64,000 bases of DNA, taken from Wallemia ichthyophaga EXF-994 (taxonomy: Eukaryota; Basidiomycota; Wallemiomycetes; Wallemiales; Wallemiaceae). The notes below the pieces were generated by a model that was not told where the DNA came from, ran no database searches, and was given only the letters and a program-made list of their open reading frames with translations. The translations under genes and the position numbers were made by a program. Of this stretch, positions 31,101-41,598 are shown in pieces (positions within the stretch are counted from its first letter, which is position 1; each line of letters begins with the position of its first letter). Where the stretch lies: contig NW_008806278.1 in assembly GCF_000400465.1 (NCBI RefSeq), forward strand, positions 434,001 through 498,000, read 5' to 3'.

Positions 31101-31932
31101 GACGTAGGATTTGGATTTACGTTCGTGAGTAGAACTGGTAACAGAAGCTTGAACGTTCTTCTTTGAGTCAGTTTCAATAATCATGCGATTCTTTGAAAGT
31201 TGCTCTTGAACAAGAATGACCTTTTCAGTACCTTTAACGACGAAGTAACCGCCAGGATCGAGTGGACATTCGCGATAACGAGCTAGCGTTTCTTCGTCTT
31301 TACCGGTGAGGATACATTTGTTACTTCTAAGCATAACGGGTAGTCTACCAATGGGGATACCTCTCCTTCTTACGATCTGCTTGCCTCTTGTGTACTCGAC
31401 GCTGATTCTGATTGGGGCGCTGTAAGTCATATCTCTAAGTCTAGCTTCATGGGGAGTGATAGATTTGTCTACAGAATCAGCGTCTTGTCTTTCAGGGCTT
31501 CCTACGTGGATATCGGTGTATTTGAGATAAAACTTTGGATCAACGTCCTTTAATGAGGAGTGAGCAGGAGGAAGGGTGAAAACAGGAGAAAAGACTAACG
31601 CTTGTAACTTTCTCATTTGCTTTAATGATATTCTTCAATTCAACATCAACAAAGTGGTTGAATGAGTCGATGCTGAGATATCGATGAGGAGTGAAGATGA
31701 CAAAAGATGGATTACATACTGCTGCTTAACGAGACCTCTGGTTTTCAGAAATGCGGGTAAAAGTTGCCATTTGTCCTGTAAATTGTGAGATGGCTTCTCC
31801 GCTTAATAATCCACTAACTTCAACGGTTTTAATCTCATCAGTCATAGATTTTCCGTGGTAATTTCCAGGTGTAGTCCAATCATCAGATTCGTTGATTTTT
31901 GGTTTTACATCGACGTCTTCATCAACGTCCAT
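28185..31932 (-). CDS. RPC2: RNA polymerase III second-largest subunit (RPC2/Rpc128)
   Basis: This beta-like subunit forms the Pol III active site, which makes tRNA and 5S RNA. Seven exons: 31932-31819, 31775-31720, 31672-31600, 31547-29454, 29402-28511, 28457-28368 and 28324-28185. They give 1,152 residues; introns run from 43 to 53 nt. Spliced junctions restore family blocks: [53 protein letters not shown] and [34 protein letters not shown] carries the catalytic loop lysines. The C-terminal zinc site is CNDCG...CPMC. DKW and HIDSFN motifs distinguish Pol III from Pol II. Introns 1 and 3 use GTTAGT donors. Confidence 0.96.
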
Positions 31933-32379
31933 GATGGTTGTTTAGTTAAGCGTTGAAGTTGAGGAAGATTGAATTGAAGAAGCGGGAAATTTATACAAGG
32001 AAGCAATAACAAATTAGGAGTTGAATGAGCTGTTCAAATTATTATCAAATTAGGCTGATTTGTCTGGGTTTACACTACTCGTTGATTTAGTGATATTTGA
32101 GTGGAGGTTGATATAGTTTATGTTATTTATTAATCATTCCTTGTATTTCTCTAATTTTACCTTCAAATTCAATATATGCCTTATGACATCACTTGCGATG
32201 GCTGACATGCACATTGATACGCACTTAAATTAATTTTCAAAGAATTAACCAAGATTTTCATTGAGATACACGCGATAACAATGTGAGTCAAAATGATTCG
32301 CACGCTGACTGTTGACCGATGAGGTAGCATGCCATGAATACTGGTTGTTCGCCCTTTATAGGAACATTCACTTACACAA
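31933..32379. other. AT-rich intergenic stretch, divergent promoter region
   Basis: This 447-bp AT-rich spacer lies between the RPC2 start codon and the F-box gene start, so it probably holds both promoters. No open frame, tRNA or repeat could be supported. Confidence 0.5.
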
Positions 32380-33130
32380 ATGCTTAATTTACCTTATGAA
32401 TTGATATTAATCATTATAGACAACCTCACACGAACTGATATTAAGTCGTTATCGCTCGTGAACAAGCACACAAATCAAATCACCGATACTTGCTTATACA
32501 AAACAATATCTATCCCAAAGTCTTTGTTCTTCTCTTCTATGGACTCCTCAATGCTGAAGTCTTGCAAGTTAATCGATAACACAAGGTATGACCAGTCTTA
32601 AATTCTTGTTTGGATGTCTAACCACCATTCACAGCAATTTAAATATGAAAGTGACACAAAATAGCACAATTCACCAAGCTAACTTGAAACGCGTTAACGC
32701 AATGAAAATTCTCAAAAATATCAAATTGGATTTGAAAGATGTTTCACACAGTTGCTCAAATTTACTAGATTTTCTACCCAAATCTAGCACAGCAGAAAAC
32801 TTGATTCTTCACTTAAACTCTCTACTTGACCCATCTGTCAAATTTCTTTTCTCTCAAAACTTTCTCCATCTATACCCAAATCTCAATGCTTTGATTCTCA
32901 TCTTCCGAGACACAAGATGTATTTGTCAATTCAAAGAGGCCCTAGAGTCTATGTTCGCTAGCTTCGATAGCTCAAATGTCAAAGATGTCTTTATCGTGTT
33001 GAAGGTAAATAATTTTCACGAAATCAGCACAGTTAAACCCGTTCTACAAGTTAGCCAACCTTTTAAGAATAAATTAAAAGTATACACTAAGCAGCAACAT
33101 CCAATCAGACATGCTCAAGTTGCTCTATGA
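32380..33130 (+). CDS. F-box domain protein
   Basis: F-box proteins recruit substrates to SCF ubiquitin ligases through Skp1. Exons 32380-32585 and 32635-33130, split by a 49-nt intron with a CTAAC branch site, give 233 residues. The F-box is right at the N terminus: LPYELILIIIDNLTRTDI, then LSLVNK and LYKTISIPKS, which matches the LPxEL...LVC pattern. The rest is Leu/Asn/Lys-rich without clear LRR or WD repeats. It is short for the family and codon usage is AT-rich compared with its neighbours. This suggests a fast-evolving member, possibly truncated. It sits at the edge of a tRNA-containing, gene-poor island. Confidence 0.72.
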
Positions 33131-33429
33131 GTTGAGCTTCAAGAATCTCTAATTGTTTTGGTTAACTCTTAAATTCCATATGACGCATTAATTTTGTATC
33201 AAGATTCCTTTCATATTCTTTTGTTAGATGTAATCGAGCCTAATCTGACCGATCAATTCGTTATTAATGAACATCACCTGCGTTCCAAGGCCGCTGCTTC
33301 ATTGTGAGAATTTACAAAGACACGACGGAGGGTATTTTGATGATAAAAACAAATCTTGGTAATATGAAATGCTTGAAAAAGCTACAATCAGAGCAAAAAT
33401 TTACACTTCATAGCTTTAAAAAGCAAAAG
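33131..33429. other. AT-rich spacer after the F-box gene
   Basis: This non-coding stretch lies between the F-box gene and the diverged repeat that carries tRNA-Ala. No gene or repeat was recognised in it. Confidence 0.4.
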
Positions 33430-33745
33430 ATATTCTGAGTATCAGAATTAATTGGAGATGCCCGGAATTGAACCGGGGACCTCTTCCATGCTAAGAAAGC
33501 GCCATAACCACTAGACTACATCCCCTGTTGATAACATCGATTCTGTTGCAATAATTATTAAATATTACTGGACTTGTCCCTTGAAAATCTTATCAAACTG
33601 GTATCTCAAGAACTGTCTTAAACTTGATCACACTCAAAATTTACTACGCTTCTCATTTGAGCACTGTCACATTTTTTTATCTCTCCTGATTGAGGTTTGG
33701 CAAAGACACTTCAATCTCCAAATCTTCATCATTAAGCGCATATGA
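33430..33745 (-). repeat. Diverged third copy of the tRNA-Ala part of the inverted repeat
   Basis: This segment aligns by eye to 60970-61280 of the right repeat arm. It shares the tRNA-Ala gene, the trailing hairpin and downstream islands such as CCCTTGAAAAT and TTGAGGTTTGGCAAAGACACTT in the same order. Between these islands the sequence has drifted. The tRNA-Leu gene is missing here. An old duplicate of the same locus is the simplest reading. Confidence 0.7.
33453..33525 (-). tRNA. tRNA-Ala (anticodon AGC)
   Basis: The cloverleaf folds with acceptor stem GGGGATG/CATCTCC, anticodon loop TTAGCAT (anticodon AGC, five-pair stem CTTTC/GGAAG) and T-arm CCCGG/CCGGG with TTCAATT loop. The acceptor contains a G3:U70 pair, the identity element of alanine tRNA. 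Discriminator base is A. There is no intron. A short hairpin and a TTTT run follow on the minus strand, giving a Pol III terminator. The mature sequence is identical to the two copies in the inverted repeat. Confidence 0.95.
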
Positions 33746-34439
33746 AGCAGTTTTGCAAACTGAGGCCAGATGAAAGTCTCACATCACAAAGAAATAGTTT
33801 TCTCATTTAGCGCTGGGGATGATTTAAGAATGAAAGATTTGTATCTTTATGCCAAGCCAATCAACTTCAAGGATAAAATGTCTAGTAGGGCTTTGAAAAA
33901 CAGAACAACAGTTCAGCATCAAAGCAGCAAACAATACAATAATTTCGCATAGAACTATCCTAGATTCAAAGCTTTTAGGGGGTATTAAGCTTAACTGTAG
34001 AAGCAGGTTTTTGTGATAGCAAATAAAGCGCGTCAGATTGAAATCATGAGATGTTGTAGAACTTGTAAAAAAGAACGACATGATTAGATAATTGGTATAT
34101 AGAGGACTTTATTCACTCCTCCTTGTCTTCGACAATTGTAAGTGCGACATCATCATATCTCCAGTTCAAATAAATCTCGTTTTCTGGGTAGCAAAAGACT
34201 TATTTTATAGGAGATAGATTATAAGTTGCTCCCCTTAGCGTCGTGATAGGCTTGCCTAGTAGGGCTGACACGCCTTCCACGCCTTCCACGCCACATACAA
34301 CAATTTGGGTAAGTCTTGGTAATATGTCACTTGGATAGATGTGATGGGAAATTTCGAATAAAGAGGTCGATTGATTCTAGCAATTCGAGATTGAGGACGT
34401 CGTACAAGAACACATCGACTTCCTCTGAATTCATACAAC
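33746..34439. other. Non-coding stretch beside tRNA-Ala
   Basis: This AT-rich DNA carries only short frames without recognisable domains. A small direct repeat (ACGCCTTCC twice) lies near 34270-34288. It lies between the tRNA repeat and the F-box-like debris. Confidence 0.4.
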
Positions 34440-35640
34440 TCTTACGCATGTTCTTCAGCCTTAATTTCTTGAGGCTCCGCACATGAAGAAGAGATTATGC
34501 GGTATTCATGGAAGTTCTTCGATGGCAATGTGCGTCAATGCCGGTATGTCCTGAAGCAAGCTCGTTGAGTTAAAAATCGTGATAAAACAGAACTTACAAC
34601 AACTGAGAAATCTGAAAAGTGGGAATCAGTGCTGACGTGTGATAATTCGATGCACTGGAGTCGAGATAGGTTTATCTCCAACCGTATCTTCATGTAAAAT
34701 TAAAGTGCAATCGCGTAAAAACAACGCCTCGAGCATCAGAAATGTTTCGCTTATAGTAACAAGCCCATCGTTCAGTGTGCTATTCGCCAAAGCTATTTAG
34801 ATTCAATAAATTTTCTAGGAAGTCCATTACACAGCGAAAATTCGCTGTGTTACACTTTGACATTGCTAGAGGCTATGTTTTCAACTTGATCGGCCTTGCA
34901 CTCGAGTAGGACAACGTATACCAAGTCAAATATGACCCGAGAATTTCGCATTAGTGATAGCACTTCGAGCTCGGTAGTTTCGATTGTCCGACCCTGTCAT
35001 GGATAGACAGACACGTCTAGCGATTCAAGTTTTCATCGATGTTCAACCTCAATCTACGAAAATACCAACATTTCCTCGTTGATGGAATGTGTCAAATTTT
35101 TCATAAATCGATAATCATCTTTGTTTATTTGATAAGGGCTCCACAAATTACCGCTGTATTCGCCTAGACAAACACTCATCAATTTGCGATTAAAACGGAG
35201 CAAGTACAGGACCAAATCAATCAAAATCAACAACGCAATGCTACGTGGCAGAAACAGTTGACCTGTGCCTTCGTTCCTCATCAGATGATTACACGGCGAA
35301 CGACCGGCGAAGGGTTGAAACGCGTGGGATGAAGCTAGGATGTGTTCAACCTGCTGCGCTCAAACTTGAATTCTGAATCTGTGTCCATGTAATTCAACTT
35401 ACTTGAAGATGAGTCAATTTCGTCATGCGCTGTTCGTCAGCCGTGCCTAAAAATTCTGTTTGGTGACACAAACATGCGGACCACGTGGAACGGTCATCGG
35501 GAAACTTGAAGGTTTCCAACCAGATAAAATCGCTCCATTCAACAACACTTTGGCTTCTTCACCGTTGCCTCGAAAAGAGTATAGTAGTGAGTACTTTGGA
35601 TATGTATCAATCCATTATTTATGCAGCACACAGGTCTGGG
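34440..35640 (-). pseudogene. Probable F-box-family gene remnant
   Basis: On the minus strand, several broken frames read like the C-terminal part of Leu-rich F-box proteins. Examples are LLQDIPALTHIAIEELP near 34515-34565, SETFLMLEALFLRDCTL near 34700-34770, RSIALLILIDLVLYLLRF near 35180-35240 and DEQRMTKLTHLQ near 35410-35450. They are separated by stops and frame changes that simple introns do not remove convincingly. No F-box start was found. A multi-intron gene whose splice sites I missed is the alternative. Confidence 0.4.
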
Positions 35641-35967
35641 AGCTTTTTTTGCTCTGCTTAAGTTGTAAAAAGCCATGATGAAACAGCTGGGCTGGCAAAG
35701 CCCTATAAACCCGTCGCTGAGATAGATTTAGTATCTCAAGGAATAATATCGTTATGTGATAGAGATCTAAAGATTCAAGCAATCATAAAGATGTTTTGAG
35801 GGGGCAATAGTTTTTGATTGGCTTTTGTAACCCAGGACTTGCTCTATATTCGATATAAATGATGCAATATCTGCCTTTAGACTGTGAAATCTGATGATAG
35901 ATTTGTAATTCTCGCTTTTATTTCGTAAAGTTCAATGGTAGTGGCTGATTGTTGAGCTCATACCAAA
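35641..35967. other. Promoter region of the membrane dipeptidase gene
   Basis: This 327-bp AT-rich spacer lies upstream of the dipeptidase start codon. No other feature could be supported. Confidence 0.4.
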
Positions 35968-37296
35968 ATGAAGCCAGAATCTCAGCTACCAAATCCAAAG
36001 GCAGAATCAAAAAGAACATTACGGTCCAAAATCATCCCAGCATTCTTGCTCGCAGCATTTTTGTACTGCTTGTCTTGCGCCGACTGGCCCAGAGAGATGT
36101 CTTCCTATTTCGGCAGACATGGTGCGCATAAAGATAAATACATTGAACCTCTCACGTTTGCTTTGGATGTACTCAAGAAATCACCTGTACTCGATACTCA
36201 CCTTGATCTTCCAATCGCCCTGAGAGAAGAATTCGGTTTAGACTTTAATGCATTCAATCTATCAACTCCAGCGCCTTCTCCTTTCCCAAATCACATCGAC
36301 TTTAAAAGAACTCGCAAAGGCCTTCTTGGCTCTGCTTCATTCTCCTCCTTCGTCGAATGTCCCGTGGCTGATAAAGCAGACACCAGTGTACGCGACACGC
36401 TTGAGCAACTCGACACTGTATTCTTGCTAGAAGAGCTATATCCTGACTACATCAAAATTGTTCACTCTGCTCAAGAGCTTGAGAGATTGTCACATAAGAA
36501 ACTGGGAATCATGCTCTCCCTAGAAGGAGCACATCAGCTCGGAGATAGTCTAGGTGCTCTCAGGGTATACGCGCGTATGGGCATCAAATACATCACACTT
36601 GCACATAATTGCGATAATGTCTTTGCAGACGCGGCAGTGGAGGGACATCGAACAAACCATGGACTGAGCGAGATCGGAAAAGAGCTAGTGAAGGAACTCA
36701 ATAGGAATGGGGTCTTAGTCGATATCTCCCACGTGTCCGATGAAACTGCTCATCAAGCCATCGACGTGAATCACGGACCGCTTTTTTGGAGTCACTCAGG
36801 CGCAAGAGAGATTTATGATCACCCTAGAAACGTTCCAGATGATCTCCTCGTCAGATTGCGTGACAGTCCAAACGATGGCGTTTTGCAAGTCGTTATCGCT
36901 GCTGCTGACTTCATGGGTGATAATTCACCAACTATCATTGACGCCGCAAATCACATCGATTATATTGCCAACTTTGCTGGAAAATCTCATGTCGGTATCG
37001 GGTCCGACTTTGACGGCGTTCCTACCACGCCCTATGGACTGGAAGATATCTCAACTTATCCCGCGTTGGTGAGTAGCTTGGCCATTCCGTCACTTTCAGC
37101 GCTGATATGTCCTTAGTTTGCTGAGTTGTACAAGCTTGGTTGGACAAAGGCAGATTTGGCTGGTTTGGCCAGAAATAATTTCATTAGGGTGTTGAAGAAA
37201 GCAGAGAGGGTATCGAAAGAACTTAAGCGTAAACAGCTTCCTTCAATGAATTTACCGCCAAACAGAGATGATCTTCTTAATCATAGAAACTATTGA
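35968..37296 (+). CDS. Membrane dipeptidase (renal dipeptidase, peptidase M19)
   Basis: This zinc dipeptidase has two exons (35968-37068 and 37117-37296, 48-nt intron) and 426 residues. A basic N terminus and a TM segment at about residues 23-42 (IIPAFLLAAFLYCLSCADW) predict a signal anchor with the catalytic domain outside the cytosol. Zinc-binding motifs of family M19 are all present: DTHLDLP (His-x-Asp), the bridging Glu in LSLEGAHQ, and His in DISHVSD and WSHSGAREIYDHPRN. GIGSDFDG is the conserved late motif. Exon 2 completes the barrel with LYKLGWTKADLAGLARNNFIRV. Substrates in fungi are poorly defined. Peptide salvage is the likely role. Confidence 0.93.
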
Positions 37297-37445
37297 CACT
37301 CTAACACAATGTAGCATAACTTCACTTCAGATTTATAATGTACACATTCAAGTTCGTGATAAAGGTATAGTGCTTTAGTAGAGAAGAGGCTGTCAAAGAC
37401 TCTTAATCGTAATCTGTGTAAGTAGAAAGAGGCTCTCAGAGGCTC

Positions 37446-38567
37446 TTAATCGTAGTCAGCAAAGCCCATTTTGACACCTGGTCCCCAATCAGCCTTGAAG
37501 TTGCGCTGATGGTGTGTCTTGCTGATTGCTTCAATAGCGTCTATTTCTTGTTGAGAAAGGTGAGTCAACACGAGGTTACTTTTGATTCTTTCCTCGTTGT
37601 ACGACTTTGGTAGTGCGCTGATTCCTCTAGCAAGCACGAGCCAGCTGAGAATGACTTGGCCGACATTAGCGCCGTGTCTTGCAGCGATGTGCTGAAGGGT
37701 TGGATTGGTCAGCACTGGTGAGCCGCTTCCGCCGTTTGGACAGTATGCTTGAACCAGCACATTGTTCTCTTTGGCGTAGTTGACAAGTTCATGTTCAGGG
37801 AGATATGGGTGAATCTCGACCTGCGCATGCTTTAATATGAAAATGATATCGCTGCTGTAACTCACCTGATTGACAGCCGGCTTGAGACGCAGTTTTGGAG
37901 AACCGAGGATTGTCTCCATCTTTGGCTTGCTGCAGTTGCTCAACCCGATGGATCTGACCTTGTTGGTTGACAGTACGGTATCTTCGAGTTGCTCCCATGT
38001 GTCTTCGAGCTTTCTGTCAAGGAGCACGTCTCGCTCTCCTGAAGGTTTTGTAGGGTATTTTTTATCGTTGCCGTCTGGATTGAGAGCGACGGGGTAGTGC
38101 ATAAGGAGGAGGTCGAGGTAGTCTTGGGTGAGAGAGTTAGCTAGGACACCTTTACTATCAGATATACTTACCAATACCTTCGCCCATCTCCGCTATAATG
38201 TCGTCGACACCTTGTTCGACTCGGGTGTGGTATGTGCCCCAAAGCTTCGACGTGATGAAGATTTCTTGGCGGGGTACACCAGAGTCTCTAATGGCATTGG
38301 CCATCGACTTGCCATTACCATAGCAGTGTGCTGAGTCCTTTACGGTATTTGGTTACATGTCTCATATATTGACGCGTGATAACTTACGATATGTCTAGCG
38401 CCAGCATGAAGAGCCTTCTTGACACATTCATAAACCTCTTCAGCACTAGCCTTGTACGTGCCATAACCGATTGAAGGGATGTGCTTTCCGTCGTTGAGCT
38501 CAAAAAGAGGCGGCTGAACGGCTGGTGCGCTTCCTTTGAGAGTGAGAGTTTGCGTGTGAGTAATCAT
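37446..38567 (-). CDS. Aldo-keto reductase, first of two
   Basis: This NADPH-dependent reductase has four exons (38567-38388, 38337-38172, 38122-37866 and 37820-37446) and 325 residues. Introns are 50, 49 and 45 nt. The AKR catalytic tetrad is complete: Asp and Tyr in HIDSAHCYGNG, Lys in TSKLWGTYH, and His in LLMHYPV. NQVEIHPYL and the C-terminal LPKSYNEERIKSN cofactor loop fit the family. HYPV instead of HWPV and SKPKM after GLSNC mark it as divergent from its neighbour at 39169. The substrate is unknown. Its position beside a second AKR and MIOX suggests a role in glucuronate or polyol metabolism. Confidence 0.92.
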
Positions 38568-39168
38568 TCTTTCTTGTTGAGTCTTGAGTTTCGTTGATGG
38601 AGAGTAGTGAGAAGAATTGGCGCCAATTTATAGTCTCAGCGTGGATCATATGAATCATATGCTGTCTGCCACTCCACCGTGTAGTCACGATAACCTGATC
38701 GTCTCAGGTCCCGGTTGGTATCTAAACATATCCGGTACGAGAGAGGGCATGAATATTTTCAACTAGACAACTTTAACAAAGAGAATCAAAGATCATCCCG
38801 TTCTCTTTGTTACGGTGCGGTATGGCGGGACTATGACATCTTGCAAGTGATCAGCCGGGGTCAGATGATCGACGTGCCCGATCGTTGGAGTAGCAAACAG
38901 CCCAAGAATAAGAGCTCAACGAAAGTGCAATAATGCCACCTTACAAATCACCAAGTGGACGCCTTTCGCAAGTGTTATTGTAAATCTTCTAATCACCTAT
39001 GTGTCTCATAATGACGTCACACTGCGCCCACGCGGCTGTGTCGTTGGAACTTATCATACGCCTGATTACCAATAATAAGCACGTCACTGCACACAAAAAA
39101 ACAGATACTCATCGAATCGTATGCATTTTCTAATGTTTTACTCTAAGTCGTTAGGAAAGAAATCAGAT
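38568..39168. other. Intergenic stretch with a conserved hairpin block
   Basis: This 601-bp spacer contains the promoter of the first AKR gene and the 3' UTR of the second. At 38747-38813 it matches a non-coding block of the inverted repeat near 50880-50946, including a perfect 12-bp hairpin stem described separately. Nothing else was recognised. Confidence 0.45.
38774..38812 (+). ncRNA. Candidate hairpin RNA element, shared with the inverted repeat
   Basis: TAACAAAGAGAA (38774-38785) pairs perfectly with TTCTCTTTGTTA (38801-38812) around a 15-nt loop ending AGATCATCCCG. The same loop and an equivalent stem occur at 50908-50946. Differences between the copies mostly keep pairing through G-U wobble on the plus strand. 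This could be a structured RNA or the remnant of a mobile element. Expression is unknown. Confidence 0.35.
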
Positions 39169-40110
39169 CTAGAAGATTGGTACACCCCAGTCTGGTTGAA
39201 CACACTTCCAGTGCTTGCCCTTCTCCTCAAATGATTCGAGCGCACGAACATCTTCTGGTGCGATGTCGATCAATTTGATGTTGCTGGCGATACGAGCAGG
39301 GGTAACAGATTTTGGCAAAACGATAACGTTTCTGCAGACTTGGAAGGATATCAAGAGAGTACCGACGCTTGTGTTGTACTTCTCAGCCATCTTGATAACC
39401 TCTGGGTCCTTGAGGATTGGGCTGTCAGTTGAGCCAAGAGGTGAGTAAGCTTGAAGAAGGATACCGTTCTTTTCACAGAATTCCTTCAATTTGAGCTCGT
39501 TTGACCATGGGTGCAATTCAAATTGGTTGACGACTGGCTTGATGGTTGCGACGTTGAGGATGCGTTGGGTCTTTTCGATGTTGAAGTTAGAAATACCGAT
39601 GCTCTTGACCAATCCCTTCTCAACGAGCTTCTCCATGTCTTTCCATGTGTCTTCAAGCTTGCGATCTGAGATGACGTCTCTTGAGCCATCTGGCTTGGTT
39701 GGGAAACGCTTGTCATTGCCGTTAGGGTTCATAGCGACTGGCCAGTGGATCAAGAATAAGTCAAGGTAGTCAGTACCCAATTCACTGAGGGTCTCTCTGC
39801 AACCCTCCTCGACCTTGGTGTGGTAGGTACACCACAACTTGGAAGTCAAGAAGATTTCAGATCTTGGGACACCGGAGTCCTTTACACCTTTACCGACTTC
39901 GTGTTCGTTACCGTAGCAGAAGGCACCTGAGACTCGTTAGCTGTAAGAGAATTGCGAAGGCACTGACCCACCATCGATGTGACGGTAACCAGCTTCTTTG
40001 ATTGCGTAGGAGACGGCGTGTTCAACTTCTCCTGGAGCTGATTGCCAAGTACCGAGACCGACAGCTGGGATCTTTTGTTGGTTGTTGAGAGTGAATGAAG
40101 TTGCTGGCAT
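39169..40110 (-). CDS. Aldo-keto reductase, second of two
   Basis: Two exons (40110-39972 and 39926-39169, 45-nt intron) give 298 residues. The tetrad is clear: Asp and Tyr in [15 protein letters not shown], Lys in TSKLWCTYH and His in [26 protein letters not shown] and [14 protein letters not shown] complete the AKR1/AKR3-like pattern. ATG 40110 (MPATSF) is preferred because the family starts about ten residues before IPAVGLGTW. The gene is divergent from myo-inositol oxygenase across a 497-bp spacer. MIOX makes D-glucuronate, which known AKRs reduce to L-gulonate, so this is a good candidate for that step. Confidence 0.93.
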
Positions 40111-40607
40111 ATTTGAGTTGTAAGTTGTAAGTAAACAAGGTTGTGTGCCCAAGATGCGTCTTATAAGCGATTTCTCGTCGAGCCCACGTCATAGCCCGGC
40201 TGCTCTCCGAGGAGAAACGGATCGATTGGGACGGACGTAAAAAGTATATAAACTTTTGAATAGCACTTTCGGAATCAGAAAAGATTGCTTGTATAAGCCA
40301 TAATGTTCTCTTTTCCTTCTCTAGCATTACCAGTGTGGTCACGTGAATGACGCTAGGTACGCTGCCGGGTGAACAACGGAGCGAGGATTGAAGTTTCTAG
40401 AAGAGTTGAAGCAGGGTAAAGCGATGTGAAGTGTATTGCGCCGTCACACTCCGTCCTCGCTTTTAAATTCAAATCGCTCTCCGCACTTGAACCCCACAGC
40501 CGCCTCCGGCAAAAGTGGAAATTGAGAATGCGACGGAAGTGGACTAAGACGGCTATTTAAACTCAGCTTTATTTGAATAAGTCAATCATCAACTCTGAAT
40601 AGCAAGT
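40111..40607. promoter_or_regulatory. Shared divergent promoter of the AKR and MIOX genes
   Basis: This 497-bp spacer separates the head-to-head AKR (minus) and MIOX (plus) genes, far longer than most divergent spacers in the window. That leaves room for regulated, coordinated expression. An AT-rich segment with AGTATATAAAC at 40232-40242 is a TATA-like candidate for the minus-strand gene. A TATTTAA at 40553 fits the plus side. Binding sites for specific factors were not identified. Confidence 0.45.
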
Positions 40608-41598
40608 ATGGTAAACCCAGGACCAGCCCCAGAAAGTTAGTGTTGCGAAAAGATCTTCACAGCCTCTAACAGATCACACAGTCCAAAAGTACCTTAAGCG
40701 CTCTGGTGCAGACTTAGAGTCCACCTCAGACGCCGTCGACGCCGTCAATGAAATCAAAGGCAAGGTTGCTACCGGTGAAGAAATTGCCTTCGACGCTGTC
40801 ACAAACTTCGACAATGAGAAGGATAAGACTCAATTCAGAAAGTACGAGGAGGCTTGCGATAGAGTCAAGAACTTCTACCGCGAACAGCACGAGAAGCAGA
40901 CTGTCGAGTACAATGTCAAAGCCCGTCTCAACTTTAAGCAGCAGACCAGAGCTAAAATGGGCATTTGGGAAGCAATAGAGATGCTTAACACACTCGTAGA
41001 TGAATCAGACCCTGACACTTCAGTCTCACAAATCGATCACCTTCTCCAATCCGCTGAGGCGATTAGAAGAGATGGTAAGCCTGAATGGATGCAAATCGCT
41101 GGATTGGTACACGATCTCGGTAAATTGCTGTACTTTTTCGGTGCTGATGGTCAATGGGACGTCGTTGGTGATACATTCGTCGTCGGTTGTGGATTCCCGC
41201 AAGGAATTGTCTACCCAGACACCTTCAAGAACAACCCAGACAGCCACAACCCAGAGTACAACACTGAGCACGGTATTTACACCCCTCACTGCGGTCTTGA
41301 AAACCTCATGATTTCATGGGGCCACGACGAATACCTCTACTTAATTTTCAAGCAACAATCCAAGCTCCCACAGAGCGCACTTAACATGATCAGATACCAC
41401 TCCTTCTACCCATGGCACAGAGAAGGCGAATACCGTCAATTTATGGTCGAAGAAGACTACCAAGCACTCAAGGATGTACTGGCTTTCAACCCATACGATC
41501 TATACTCCAAGTCAGACGATCTTCCAAAGGTCGAAGAGTTGAAGCCTTACTACATGGGTCTCATCAACAAGTACTTCCCAGAGGAGATCGAATGGTAG
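40608..41598 (+). CDS. MIOX: myo-Inositol oxygenase
   Basis: MIOX is a cytosolic di-iron enzyme that cleaves myo-inositol to D-glucuronate. A 28-nt exon 1 (40608-40635) and exon 2 (40673-41598) give 317 residues. The 37-nt intron is one of the shortest in the window and has a GTTAGT donor. All six di-iron ligand positions are found: H132, H156-D157 (LVHDLGKL), H227 (SWGHDEYLY), H252 (RYHSFYPWH) and D285 (PYDLYSKSD). TPHCGLENLMISWGHDEY and CGFPQGIVYPDTF are strong family signatures. It is divergent from an aldo-keto reductase, with a second AKR beyond, consistent with inositol breakdown through glucuronate. Confidence 0.96.

Noticed and set aside
31548-31616. RPC2 exon starting at 31616 (MRKLQ...)
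   Set aside because: That reading gives residues foreign to the family. A 52-nt GTTAGT intron restores [16 protein letters not shown], so the segment is intronic.
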